The notes: generated by a model not told the origin, from the sequence alone. Counted from the stretch's first letter, positions 1 through 6,483 are shown. The stretch is DNA of 9,717 nucleotides from Streptomyces sp. NRRL S-31 (GCF_000718775.1 NZ_JOCB01000161.1:1-9717), one strand, 5' to 3'. Made by a program: numbers and translations.

Positions 1-35
1 CCCACGCCCCCCACCACCCCCGGCTCCGACCGGCC

Positions 36-42
36 TTGGAGG
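36..42 (+). promoter_or_regulatory. Ribosome binding site of the FAH-family gene
   Basis: TTGGAGG lies six bases upstream of the ATG at 49 and matches the Streptomyces anti-Shine-Dalgarno sequence well. It fixes the start of the first gene. All three forward frames are open back to base 1, so an upstream gene could end just outside the window, but nothing in bases 1-35 can be identified. Confidence 0.7.
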
Positions 43-48
43 CTTCGC

Positions 49-975
49 ATGTCCCAGTCCCTGCCGCCCGTGCTCACCGAGGTCGCCTACCAGGACGGCC
101 GCTACGTCACCTTCGGCCGGCCCGAACCGGGCGCGCCGCAGACGCTGTACCGGGTGGCCGACGGCGCCCTCGCCGCCGCCTTCACCGGCACCGACGGCTC
201 CGCCGACGCCGTCCGGGCCGCCGTCACCGAGGGCGCCGAGACCGTCGTCGTCCCGGCCGGCGACCCGGCCGTACGCCCGCGGGTGCCGCTGCTGCCCGAG
301 GCGTCCGGTGCCGCGCTGCTCAGCGGCTTCATGGGCACCCACAAGAAGAAGTGGGGCGGAGCGAGCCAGCCGGAGGGCGAGTTCACGCCGCCGAAGTGGT
401 TCTTCAAGGGCTTCGGCGACTGGGCCCGGCTGCCCGGCGAGCCGCTGACCGTGCCCGCCGCCCCGATCGCCCTGATCGAGGAGCCGGAGGTCGCCCTCGT
501 GTACGTCAACGACGCCGACGGCACCCCCCACTACGCCGGTTACACCTTCGGCAACGACCTGTGCGACATCGGCCTGCACCGCAAGGACCCCGGCTACAAC
601 CCGTACTGCAAGCTGTGCGACACCGCGCTCGCGCCCTGGCTGTTCCTCGGCGCGCCGCCGCGCTCGGCGACCGGCCGGGTCACCATCGTCCGGGACGGCG
701 CGACGGCCTGGGAGGGCACCTTCGACTGCGGCGGCGACGCACTGTACTTCCGCGTCCGGGACATGGCCGAACACCTGTTCTCCTTCCCTGCGGTGCGACG
801 ACCCGGCCTGGTGAACTACGTGCTGCTGGGCGCCGACGAGGCCAGCTTCCACGACGGCTTCCGGATCGCCGACGGCGACCGCGTCGGCATCGACGTCAAG
901 AGCCACGGCGTCAGCTTCGAGAACACGGTGCGGTACGTCTCCCCGGCCCCCGCCGCCGTCGTCCCCGCCTCATGA
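49..975 (+). CDS. Fumarylacetoacetate hydrolase (FAH) family protein
   Basis: This is a 308-residue soluble protein. Enzymes of this family cleave or decarboxylate C-C bonds of acylpyruvate-like compounds using a divalent metal. The C-terminal half carries the family signature. EEPEV (residues 144-148) supplies the E-x-E metal ligands E145 and E147. GYTFGNDLCD (164-173) supplies the usual Asp in the 'ND' motif (D170). CKLCDTALAPW (187-197) matches the K-x-x-D-x-x-x-P active-site stretch. The N-terminal 90 residues are variable, as is common in AraD1/FAH-like proteins. The ATG is chosen for its strong ribosome binding site. The stop codon overlaps the ATG of the next gene (ATGA, 972-975), so the protein is probably made together with the two monooxygenases and may act on their product. 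The substrate cannot be told from sequence. The fold assignment is firm; the exact subfamily is uncertain. Confidence 0.85.
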   Translation: MSQSLPPVLTEVAYQDGRYVTFGRPEPGAPQTLYRVADGALAAAFTGTDGSADAVRAAVTEGAETVVVPAGDPAVRPRVPLLPEASGAALLSGFMGTHKKKWGGASQPEGEFTPPKWFFKGFGDWARLPGEPLTVPAAPIALIEEPEVALVYVNDADGTPHYAGYTFGNDLCDIGLHRKDPGYNPYCKLCDTALAPWLFLGAPPRSATGRVTIVRDGATAWEGTFDCGGDALYFRVRDMAEHLFSFPAVRRPGLVNYVLLGADEASFHDGFRIADGDRVGIDVKSHGVSFENTVRYVSPAPAAVVPAS

Positions 976-2360
976 GCGGACCCGCCCCCGCCCGGCGCAA
1001 GCAGGTCCACCTCGCGGCCCAGCTGCCCGGTATCCACAACGTGACCGTCTGGTCGGACCCGCGCTCCGAGAGCCAGATCGCCTTCGACTCCTTCCTGCGG
1101 CTCGCACAAACCGCCGAACGCGGCCGGTTCGACTTCTTCTTCCTGGCCGAGGGCCTCCGGCTGCGCGAGCACAAGGGACAGCTGTACGACCTGGACGTGG
1201 TCGGCCGTCCGGAGAACCTCACCCAGCTGAGCGCCCTGGCCGCGGTCACCACCCGGCTCGGGCTCGCCGCCACCGTCAACGCCACCTTCAACGAGCCCTA
1301 CGAGGTGGCGCGCCGGCTGGCCACCCTGGACCACCTCAGCGGCGGACGCTCCGCCTGGAACGTGGTCACCAGCTTCGACGCCTTCACCGGCGAGAACTTC
1401 CGGCGGGGCGGCTTCCTCGCCGAGGCCGACCGGTACGGGCGCGCGGCGGAGTTCCTGGCCACCACGCGCGAGCTGTGGGACAGCTGGGCCGACGGAGACG
1501 TGCGCGCCGACCCGGAGGCCGGCGCGTTCGTCCGGCCCGGCGCCGGCCGCTTCGCCCACCACGGCCGGCACTTCGACATCTCCGGCCGCTTCACCACCCC
1601 CCGCCCGCCGCAGGGGCACCCGGTGATCATCCAGGCGGGCGAGTCCGACCCGGGCCGCGACTTCGCCGCCGCCGAGGCCGACGTCGTCTTCAGCAAGTAC
1701 AACCGGCTCGACCAGGCCCGCGCCTTCTACCGGGACGTCAAGGCACGCCTGCCCCGGTACGGCCGGTCCCCGGACGACCTGAAGATCCTGCCGACGGCCA
1801 CCGCGGTGGTCGCCGACAGCGACGCGGAGGCCGCCGCGTACGCCGACGAGATCACCCGCGCCCAGGTGAGCCCGCAGACCGCGATCGCCCACCTGGAGGC
1901 CGTCTGGGGCCGTGACCTGTCCGGTTACGACCCCGACGGGCCGCTGCCGGACGTCGACCCGGAGCCCGACTCGCTGATGCTGAAGGGCCACTCGCTGTTC
2001 CGCCGGGACCGCGACGAGATCGCCCGGCGCTGGCGGGCCCTCGCCGAGGAGCGCGGTCTGAGCATCCGCGAACTGGTCATCGAGGTCTCCGGCGGGCAGA
2101 CCTTCGTCGGCTCCCCGCGGACCGTCGCCGACGCCATCGACCACTTCGTGCAGACCGACGGCGCCGACGGCTTCGTCCTCGTCCCGCACCTGACCCCCGC
2201 CGGACTCGACGACTTCGTGGCCCGGGTCGTGCCGCTGCTCCAGGAGAAGGGCGCGTTCCGGCGGGACTACACGGGCACCACCCTGCGCGACCACCTGGGC
2301 CTCGGGCACCGCACGGCGCGCGACACGGCGACCGCCGCCGTCCAGGAGGAGGCCTCGTGA
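972..2360 (+). CDS. LLM class FMN-dependent monooxygenase, NtaA/SnaA/DszA-type
   Basis: This is a 462-residue bacterial luciferase-like monooxygenase. The family uses FMNH2 from a separate reductase and O2 to oxidise small organic substrates such as aminopolycarboxylates, sulfones and alkanesulfonates. Hallmarks are FDFFFLAEGL at 53-62, TLDHLSGGRSAWNVVTS at 118-134 (the classic NtaA-group flavin-site motif), RELWDSW at 166-172, a PPQGHPVIIQAGESDPGRDFA-like barrel segment near 214-234, and a C-terminal stretch around VSGGQTFVGSP, DGFVLVPH and LLQEKGAFRRDY. The length is typical of the group. The ATG at 972 overlaps the stop of the FAH gene, and an in-frame extension upstream is only an overlapping frame of that gene. 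The stop overlaps the GTG of the next gene. There is no signal peptide, so it is cytoplasmic. No flavin reductase is encoded in the window. The family is sure; the substrate is unknown. Confidence 0.93.
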   Translation: MSGPAPARRKQVHLAAQLPGIHNVTVWSDPRSESQIAFDSFLRLAQTAERGRFDFFFLAEGLRLREHKGQLYDLDVVGRPENLTQLSALAAVTTRLGLAATVNATFNEPYEVARRLATLDHLSGGRSAWNVVTSFDAFTGENFRRGGFLAEADRYGRAAEFLATTRELWDSWADGDVRADPEAGAFVRPGAGRFAHHGRHFDISGRFTTPRPPQGHPVIIQAGESDPGRDFAAAEADVVFSKYNRLDQARAFYRDVKARLPRYGRSPDDLKILPTATAVVADSDAEAAAYADEITRAQVSPQTAIAHLEAVWGRDLSGYDPDGPLPDVDPEPDSLMLKGHSLFRRDRDEIARRWRALAEERGLSIRELVIEVSGGQTFVGSPRTVADAIDHFVQTDGADGFVLVPHLTPAGLDDFVARVVPLLQEKGAFRRDYTGTTLRDHLGLGHRTARDTATAAVQEEAS

Positions 2361-3568
2361 CCGCACCCCCGCTGCACCTCGCCGTCGCCCTCGACGCCGT
2401 CGGCTGGCACCCGGCGGCCTGGCGGGCCGCGGACGCCCGGCCCGGCGCGCTGTTCAGCGCCGGGTACTGGGCGGACCTGGTCACCGAGGCCGAGCGCGGC
2501 CTGCTCGACTTCGTCACCTTCGAGGACGCGCTCGGCGTGCAGTCGGCCGCCTTCCACCGGCCCGACGACCGCACCGACCAGGTGCGCGGCAACCTGGACG
2601 CGGTCCTGCTCGCGGCCCACGTGGCGCCGCTGACCTCGCACATCGGCCTGGTCCCCACGGCGAACGTCACCCACACCGAGCCGTTCCACGTGGCCACCGG
2701 CATCTCCACCCTCGATCACGCGAGCACCGGCCGGGCCGGCCTGCGCCCCCAGATCGCCTCCCGCGCCGCCGACGCCACCCACTTCGGCCGCCGTACGACG
2801 CCGCAGCTCACCGACGACGACGTGCGCGACCCGGAGCGGATCGGTCGGCGGCTGCGTCCGCTGTTCGGCGAGGCCGCCGACGTGGTGGAGGCCGCCCGCC
2901 GGCTGTGGGACAGCTGGGAGGACGACGCGGAGATCCGGGACGCGGCCACCGGCCGCTTCATCGACCGTGACAAGGTGCACCACATCGACTTCAGGGGCGA
3001 GTACTTCGGCGTCCGGGGCCCCTCCACCGTTCCGCGGTCGCCGCAGGGGCAGCCGCCGGTGATGAGCCTGGCGCACGCCTCGGTGCCGTACGAGTTCGCG
3101 GCGCGCTCCTGCGACGCCGTCTGGATCACACCGCACGACCGCGCCGGAGCCGCGGCCGTCCTCGCCCAGGTGGACACGGCCGTCGCCGCCGCCGGCCGGG
3201 ACACCCGGGCCCGGCCGCTGCTCCGGTTCGCGGAGCTGCTCGTCTTCCTGGACGCCGAACCCGGCGCCGCCGCCCGCCGCAAGGACCGCCTCGACGCCCT
3301 CGACGGCGCCGTGCTCGGCTCGGACGCGGAGGTGTTCACCGGCACCCCCGGTGAACTCGCCGACCTGCTGCTGGACTGGCGGGAGGCGGGGCTCGACGGC
3401 TTCCGGCTGCGGCCCGGCACGCTGCCGCACGACCTGCTGGAGATCACCCGCGGCCTGGTGCCGGAGCTACAGCGGCGCGGGGTGTTCCGCACCGCGTACG
3501 ACGCGACGACCCTCCGCGGTCACCTGCGGCTGCCGCGTCCCGGCAGCCGCTACGCGCGGACCGGCTGA
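2357..3568 (+). CDS. LLM class flavin-dependent oxidoreductase, divergent member
   Basis: This 403-residue protein is from the same luciferase-like superfamily as its neighbour and shares its landmarks: GLLDFVTFEDALG (48-60), STLDH (117-121), a RRLWDSWEDD segment, a VHHIDFRGEYFGVRGP segment equivalent to the neighbour's HHGRHFDISGRFTTPRP, SPQGQPPV, and a C-terminal VPELQRRGVFRTAYDATTLRGHL. It is about 60 residues shorter. The motif that reads LSGGRSAWNVVTS in the neighbour is degenerate here (ASTGRAGLRPQIAS, 122-135), so the flavin or substrate pocket probably differs. The start is GTG, inside the GTGA overlap with the upstream stop, which implies translational coupling and perhaps a joint or sequential reaction. 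The shared landmarks make an ancient duplication plausible. It is the last gene of the cluster and is followed by a strong hairpin. The substrate is unknown. Confidence 0.9.
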   Translation: MTAPPLHLAVALDAVGWHPAAWRAADARPGALFSAGYWADLVTEAERGLLDFVTFEDALGVQSAAFHRPDDRTDQVRGNLDAVLLAAHVAPLTSHIGLVPTANVTHTEPFHVATGISTLDHASTGRAGLRPQIASRAADATHFGRRTTPQLTDDDVRDPERIGRRLRPLFGEAADVVEAARRLWDSWEDDAEIRDAATGRFIDRDKVHHIDFRGEYFGVRGPSTVPRSPQGQPPVMSLAHASVPYEFAARSCDAVWITPHDRAGAAAVLAQVDTAVAAAGRDTRARPLLRFAELLVFLDAEPGAAARRKDRLDALDGAVLGSDAEVFTGTPGELADLLLDWREAGLDGFRLRPGTLPHDLLEITRGLVPELQRRGVFRTAYDATTLRGHLRLPRPGSRYARTG

Positions 3569-3591
3569 CCCCGCGCCGCCGCGCGCGGGTA

Positions 3592-3642
3592 CGGACGGGT
3601 CCGGGCCGGCCGGGTCCACCCCGGCCGGCCCGGACCCGTCCG
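3592..3642 (+). terminator. Strong intrinsic-type terminator after the monooxygenase cluster
   Basis: A perfect 23-bp inverted repeat (3592-3614 with 3620-3642) encloses a five-base loop (TCCAC). It begins 24 bases after the stop of the second monooxygenase gene. No U tract follows, which is usual for Streptomyces terminators. It lies between convergent genes, so it could act on either strand. Confidence 0.85.
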
Positions 3643-3665
3643 CGGGGCCAAGGGCCCCGCGGACG
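3637..3665 (-). terminator. Second hairpin, terminator for the DUF5324 gene
   Basis: A perfect 13-bp inverted repeat (3637-3649 with 3653-3665) encloses a three-base loop (AAG on the + strand). It abuts the stop codon of the leftward DUF5324 gene. Its left arm shares bases 3637-3642 with the longer hairpin, so one transcript cannot fully form both. Confidence 0.7.
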
Positions 3666-4367
3666 TCAGGTCTGGTCGTCGTCGTCCGCCGCGTCCTCGT
3701 CCGCCTGCTTCGCCTGCACCTCCGGGTCCAGCCCGGTGGCACCGGTGCCGTCGACGGAGCTGAGGCGGGGTGAGTCGGGCACCTCGGTCGCGGCGGGCGG
3801 CTCCACCAGCCAGTCGGGGTTGGCCTGCCGGTCCCACCACTTCCAGGCCGCGAAGGCGCCGCCCGCGACCAGGGCCAGCAGCCCCAGCCCCTTCAGGGCA
3901 CGGCCGGTCCGGCACCGCCGGGCGTTGCGCCGGGCCAGCTTCTGGATGTCCTGGGCCGAGACCTGGCCGCGCAGCGCGGCCAGCGCGGCGGCACCGCGCG
4001 CGGCGGCCTCGTCCCGCACGGGGACCGTCGCGGCCACCGCCTGTTCGATCCTGGGCCGTGAGTACTGGGCGGCCTGCCGGGCGGCCTTGCGGGTGCGGAC
4101 GGCGGCCTCCTGCGCGGCCAGGTCCACCTTCGGCGGCACATGGGTGAGAGCCTGCTCCAGGCGCGGGGCGAGCCGGGCGTCGTACTGCACGCGGGCCTGT
4201 TCGGCGGCCTGCGACACCACGGGCGCCAGCCGTACGCGTGCCTCCTGCGCGTAGTACGCGGCACGCTCCTTGGCCGTGTCGGCGTAGGGCGCCACCACTT
4301 CCGCGGCGTGCAGCACGCTGTCCTTCGCCGAGCCGGTCGCGGCGCGCACGCTGTCGATGCGGGTCAC
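3666..4367 (-). CDS. DUF5324 family membrane-anchored protein
   Basis: This 233-residue protein matches the Streptomyces DUF5324 family, which has no established function. Residues 1-150 are Ala/Arg/Glu-rich, low in Gly and Pro, and predicted helical, with repeated AxxARxR-like spacing that suggests long amphipathic helices. A single hydrophobic segment at about 157-177 (KGLGLLALVAGGAFAAWKWW) is the probable membrane anchor. A short tail of about 55 residues ends in a strongly acidic patch (DEDAADDDD, 223-231). There is no signal peptide; with many Arg residues before the anchor, the N-terminal region is probably cytoplasmic (inferred). The start is GTG, preceded at close spacing by GAGGAGGAA on the minus strand, which supports this choice. 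It is transcribed alone, convergent with the monooxygenase cluster and divergent from the isomerase gene. I recognise the family but not the role. Confidence 0.85.
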   Translation of the reverse strand: MTRIDSVRAATGSAKDSVLHAAEVVAPYADTAKERAAYYAQEARVRLAPVVSQAAEQARVQYDARLAPRLEQALTHVPPKVDLAAQEAAVRTRKAARQAAQYSRPRIEQAVAATVPVRDEAAARGAAALAALRGQVSAQDIQKLARRNARRCRTGRALKGLGLLALVAGGAFAAWKWWDRQANPDWLVEPPAATEVPDSPRLSSVDGTGATGLDPEVQAKQADEDAADDDDQT

Positions 4368-4665
4368 GGGTTCCTCCTCCTCGGTGGCGTACGGTATTTC
4401 GACTTTCCACCCTTTTACGGATCATGCCTGCCGGGAGCCGGTGCGGCACGCCGGGATGGCATACGGGTGCCGGACGCCTTCTCCGGCGCGGTTCCGGGCG
4501 CGGGGGCCCGTCGTCGACATTGCCACGAAACCCTCCGTCGCGCCCCCCGCCCGGCCCGGGACGCGCCGTGCGCCCCCGCGGATGTCGCGGCCGCCCGGCG
4601 ACGCGCGGACCGGACCGTGGAAGGATCGGAGGGAGGCGGTGGACGACGACGACGGAAGGCGGATC
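4368..4665. promoter_or_regulatory. Divergent intergenic region between DUF5324 and isomerase genes
   Basis: These 298 non-coding bases must hold the promoters of both flanking genes. The only clearly AT-rich island is about 4389-4430 (containing GTATTTCGACTTTCC and CTTTTACGGATCATG), close to the DUF5324 start and probably part of its promoter. I could not assign convincing -35/-10 pairs. The rest (about 4430-4650) is GC-rich with no clear motif. Two ribosome binding sites bound the region: GAGGAGGAA (- strand) and GGAAGG at 4654-4659 (+ strand). Confidence 0.4.
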
Positions 4666-5220
4666 GTGCCCGAGCAGCTGTACGCAACCCTGAAGACCAC
4701 CCTCGGCGACATCGAGGTGCGGCTCTTCGCGCGGCACGCTCCGGTCACGGTCCGGAACTTCGTCGAACTGGCCCGCGGCGAACGCGAGTGGACCCATCCC
4801 CGCACCGGCGAGCGGACCAGGGACCGGCTCTACGACGGCACGGTCTTCCACGCCGTCATCGGCGGCTTCATGATCCAGGGCGGGGACCCCCTGGGCAACG
4901 GCCTCGGCGGCCCCGGCTACGGCTTCCAGGACGAGTGCCACCCGGACCTGGCCTTCGACAGCCCCTACCTGATGGCGATGGCCAACGCGGGCCCGGGCAC
5001 CAACGGCTCCCAGTTCTTCATCACCGTCACCCCGAGCACCTGGCTGAACGGCAAGCGCACCATCTTCGGCGAGGTCACCGGCGCGGCCGGCCGGAAGGTC
5101 GTCGACGCCATCGCGAGCGTGCCGACGGGACGCAACGACCGGCCGCTGTCCGACGTCGTGCTCCGCACGGTGGTCGTCGAGGCGCGCGAGGAAGCGCGCG
5201 AAGAAGCGCGCGAAGCCTGA
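4666..5220 (+). CDS. Cyclophilin-type peptidyl-prolyl cis-trans isomerase, altered active site
   Basis: This 184-residue cytoplasmic single-domain cyclophilin belongs to a family that isomerises X-Pro bonds during folding. Cyclophilin landmarks are TTLGDIEVRLF (11-21), NFVELARG (31-38), GFMIQGGDPLGNGLGGPGY (67-85), MANAGPGTNGSQFFIT (105-120) and WLNGKRTIFGEV (126-137). Two positions normally critical for catalysis are changed. The Arg of FHRVI (R55 of human CypA) is Ala63 here, and the His of the WL-x-x-KH motif (H126 of CypA) is Arg131. Activity may be low. The protein ends in a triple EARE repeat (172-183). The GTG at 4666 is chosen because GGAAGG sits six bases upstream and homologues begin with a similar xEQLYATLKT sequence. 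An upstream in-frame ATG at 4357 would overlap the divergent gene. M. tuberculosis ppiA lies in a similar neighbourhood. Confidence 0.9.
   Translation: MPEQLYATLKTTLGDIEVRLFARHAPVTVRNFVELARGEREWTHPRTGERTRDRLYDGTVFHAVIGGFMIQGGDPLGNGLGGPGYGFQDECHPDLAFDSPYLMAMANAGPGTNGSQFFITVTPSTWLNGKRTIFGEVTGAAGRKVVDAIASVPTGRNDRPLSDVVLRTVVVEAREEAREEAREA
5179..5214 (+). repeat. Three tandem 12-bp units encoding EARE x3
   Basis: Units at 5179-5190, 5191-5202 and 5203-5214 read GAGGCGCGCGAG, GAAGCGCGCGAA and GAAGCGCGCGAA. They are in frame at the very end of the isomerase gene. The last two copies are identical, which points to recent slippage or duplication. Confidence 0.9.
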
Positions 5221-5224
5221 GCCG

Positions 5225-5248
5225 GCCGGCCCGGTACCCGGGTCCGGC
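5225..5248 (+). terminator. Probable terminator of the isomerase gene
   Basis: A 10-bp stem (5225-5234 with 5238-5248) has one bulged T at 5243 and a TAC loop. It begins four bases after the isomerase stop codon. No U tract follows. Part of the arm is self-complementary CCGG sequence, so alternative pairings exist. Confidence 0.55.
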
Positions 5249-5283
5249 GGGAGCGGAAGGACACGCGGGGAACCGAACGCGCC

Positions 5284-5316
5284 GCTCGTCCGTATGGATG
5301 AGCGGGGCAGGATAGT
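5284..5316 (+). promoter_or_regulatory. Candidate rhomboid promoter with overlapping inverted repeat
   Basis: An 8-bp inverted repeat with one wobble pair (GCTCGTCC / GGATGAGC, 5284-5291 and 5296-5303, loop GTAT) is followed by GATAGT at 5311-5316, which resembles a -10 hexamer. It lies 36 bases before the rhomboid start. I see no good -35 box. The repeat could be an operator or a second terminator stem. This is a weak call made by eye. Confidence 0.25.
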
Positions 5317-5351
5317 GCCGTCAGGCAGGACACGACGAGCAAGGGGAACCG

Positions 5352-6239
5352 ATGGACCAGCCCGCAGGGAGCGCGCAGGACGCCCGCAGCGCGCCCGGGT
5401 GCTACCGGCACCCGGACCGCCCGAGCGGCGTGCGCTGCACCCGCTGTGACCGGCCCATCTGCCCCGAGTGCATGGTCAGCGCCTCGGTCGGTTTCCAGTG
5501 CCCGGAGTGCGTCCGCGGCGGCTCCGGCGAGGGGCCCGCGCCGCAGGCGTCCCGGCCGCGCACGCTCGCCGGCGGCACGGTCACGGCCGACCCCCGGCTG
5601 CTCACCAAGATCCTGATCGGGATCAACCTCGCGGTCTTCATCGCGATCCAGGCCGACCGCTCGCTCCTGGACGACGTGGTGCTCTACGGCGCATGGCCGC
5701 CGAAGCCGTTCGCGCCGACCTCGGGTGTCGCCGGCGGCGAGTGGTACCGCTTCGTGACCTCGATGTTCGCGCACGAGGCGTACTGGCACATCGGCTTCAA
5801 CATGCTGAGCCTGTGGTGGGTCGGCGGCCCGCTTGAAGCGGCCCTCGGCCGGGCCCGCTACCTCGCGGTCTACTTCGTCTCCGGGCTGTCCGGCGGCGCG
5901 CTGACCTATCTGCTCGCCTCCCCGACGGACGGTTCGCTCGGCGCCTCGGGCGCGATCTTCGGGCTCTTCGGCGCCACCGCCGTCCTGATGCGCCGGCTCA
6001 ACTACGACATGCGGCCGGTCGTCGCCCTGCTCGCGATCAACATGATCTTCACCTTCAACCCGGCGATGAACATCGCCTGGCAGGCGCACATCGGCGGGCT
6101 CGTGGCCGGTGTCGTCACCGGGTACGCGATGGTGCACGCCCCCCGCGAGAAGCGGACGCTGGTGCAGTACGGCACCTGTGCCGTGGTGCTCCTGCTGGCC
6201 CTGGCCCTGGCGCTGGTCAGGACCGCTCAGCTCACCTGA
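5352..6239 (+). CDS. Rhomboid family intramembrane serine protease with N-terminal zinc-binding module
   Basis: This 295-residue multi-pass membrane protease cleaves transmembrane substrates within the bilayer. Residues 17-53 form a cytoplasmic cysteine/histidine cluster with ligands C17, H20, C29, C32, C37, C40, C50 and C53 (C-x2-H, C-x2-C, C-x2-C, C-x2-C), resembling a B-box-like zinc module. A linker leads to hydrophobic segments from about residue 84. HEAYWHIGFNMLSLWWVG (141-158) is the conserved first-helix and loop region. GASGAIFGLFG (197-207) supplies the catalytic Ser199, and AHIGGLVAG (245-253) supplies the catalytic His246, so the dyad is intact. The ATG follows AAGGGGAACCG, a good ribosome binding site. 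The zinc-module architecture is common in actinobacteria. The substrate is unknown. The nearby sortases and CrgA make an envelope role plausible, but that is inference from position. Confidence 0.95.
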   Translation: MDQPAGSAQDARSAPGCYRHPDRPSGVRCTRCDRPICPECMVSASVGFQCPECVRGGSGEGPAPQASRPRTLAGGTVTADPRLLTKILIGINLAVFIAIQADRSLLDDVVLYGAWPPKPFAPTSGVAGGEWYRFVTSMFAHEAYWHIGFNMLSLWWVGGPLEAALGRARYLAVYFVSGLSGGALTYLLASPTDGSLGASGAIFGLFGATAVLMRRLNYDMRPVVALLAINMIFTFNPAMNIAWQAHIGGLVAGVVTGYAMVHAPREKRTLVQYGTCAVVLLLALALALVRTAQLT

Positions 6240-6243
6240 CGGG

Positions 6244-6281
6244 GCGGGGGAGACACGGGGAGGACGCGGGGGAGACACGGG
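6244..6281 (+). repeat. 16-bp direct repeat just after the rhomboid gene
   Basis: GCGGGGGAGACACGGG occurs at 6244-6259 and again, identically, at 6266-6281 (period 22). It begins five bases after the rhomboid stop codon. Two copies only, with no known function that I can assign. Confidence 0.85.
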
Positions 6282-6303
6282 CGAACACACTCGTCCCGAA
6301 CCG

Positions 6304-6312
6304 TTGTCCACA
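6304..6312 (+). promoter_or_regulatory. DnaA box (TTGTCCACA)
   Basis: TTGTCCACA is the preferred DnaA box of Streptomyces as known from oriC studies. A weaker one-mismatch relative, TTGTGCATA, follows at 6327-6335. Confidence 0.7.
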
Positions 6313-6353
6313 GCGTGTGCCCGATCTTGTGCATAGGGTGCGGACACAGCTGT

Positions 6354-6397
6354 GCCCCCTGTCGCTCGGATGCGTTTCCGCAGGTCGGACAGGGGGC
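6354..6397. terminator. Inverted repeat, possible bidirectional terminator
   Basis: The arms GCCCCCTGTC (6354-6363) and GACAGGGGGC (6388-6397) are perfect 10-bp complements. The 24-base loop contains a smaller hairpin, TGCG/CGCA at 6371-6374 and 6379-6382. It is placed between convergent genes, so termination is the simplest role. The loop is long, so it could instead be a protein-binding site. Confidence 0.4.
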
Positions 6398-6452
6398 GAA
6401 CGAATGTCTGACGGTCACGCGGCCAGTCACACCGGCGTCAACATCCCACGGG

Positions 6453-6461
6453 TTATCCACA
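6453..6461 (+). promoter_or_regulatory. DnaA box (TTATCCACA)
   Basis: TTATCCACA is a perfect match to the classical bacterial DnaA box. It is the left arm of an 11-bp perfect inverted repeat (6452-6462 with 6496-6506) whose right arm is another box. Confidence 0.75.
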
Positions 6462-6483
6462 GATCGTCGTTCTTTTTCCCCAC

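Noticed and set aside
36..971. In-frame N-terminal extension of the first monooxygenase
   Set aside because: It overlaps the FAH-family gene in another frame and is Arg/Pro low-complexity; the ATG at 972 starts where the family does.
816..2366. Long minus-strand open frame (516 codons) opposite the first monooxygenase gene
   Set aside because: Antisense of a clear gene in GC-rich DNA; low-complexity Gly/Arg/Val-rich product, no recognisable domain. The + strand frame has the real family motifs.
2267..3430. Minus-strand open frame (387 codons) opposite the second monooxygenase gene
   Set aside because: Same artefact of G/C third positions; the product lacks domain motifs.
4357..4665. 103-codon N-terminal extension of the isomerase from an ATG at 4357
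   Set aside because: It overlaps the divergent DUF5324 start, has no family similarity, and a good ribosome binding site precedes the GTG at 4666.
6244..6281. Direct repeats considered as a CRISPR array
   Set aside because: Only two 16-bp copies with a 6-bp spacer; no cas genes.
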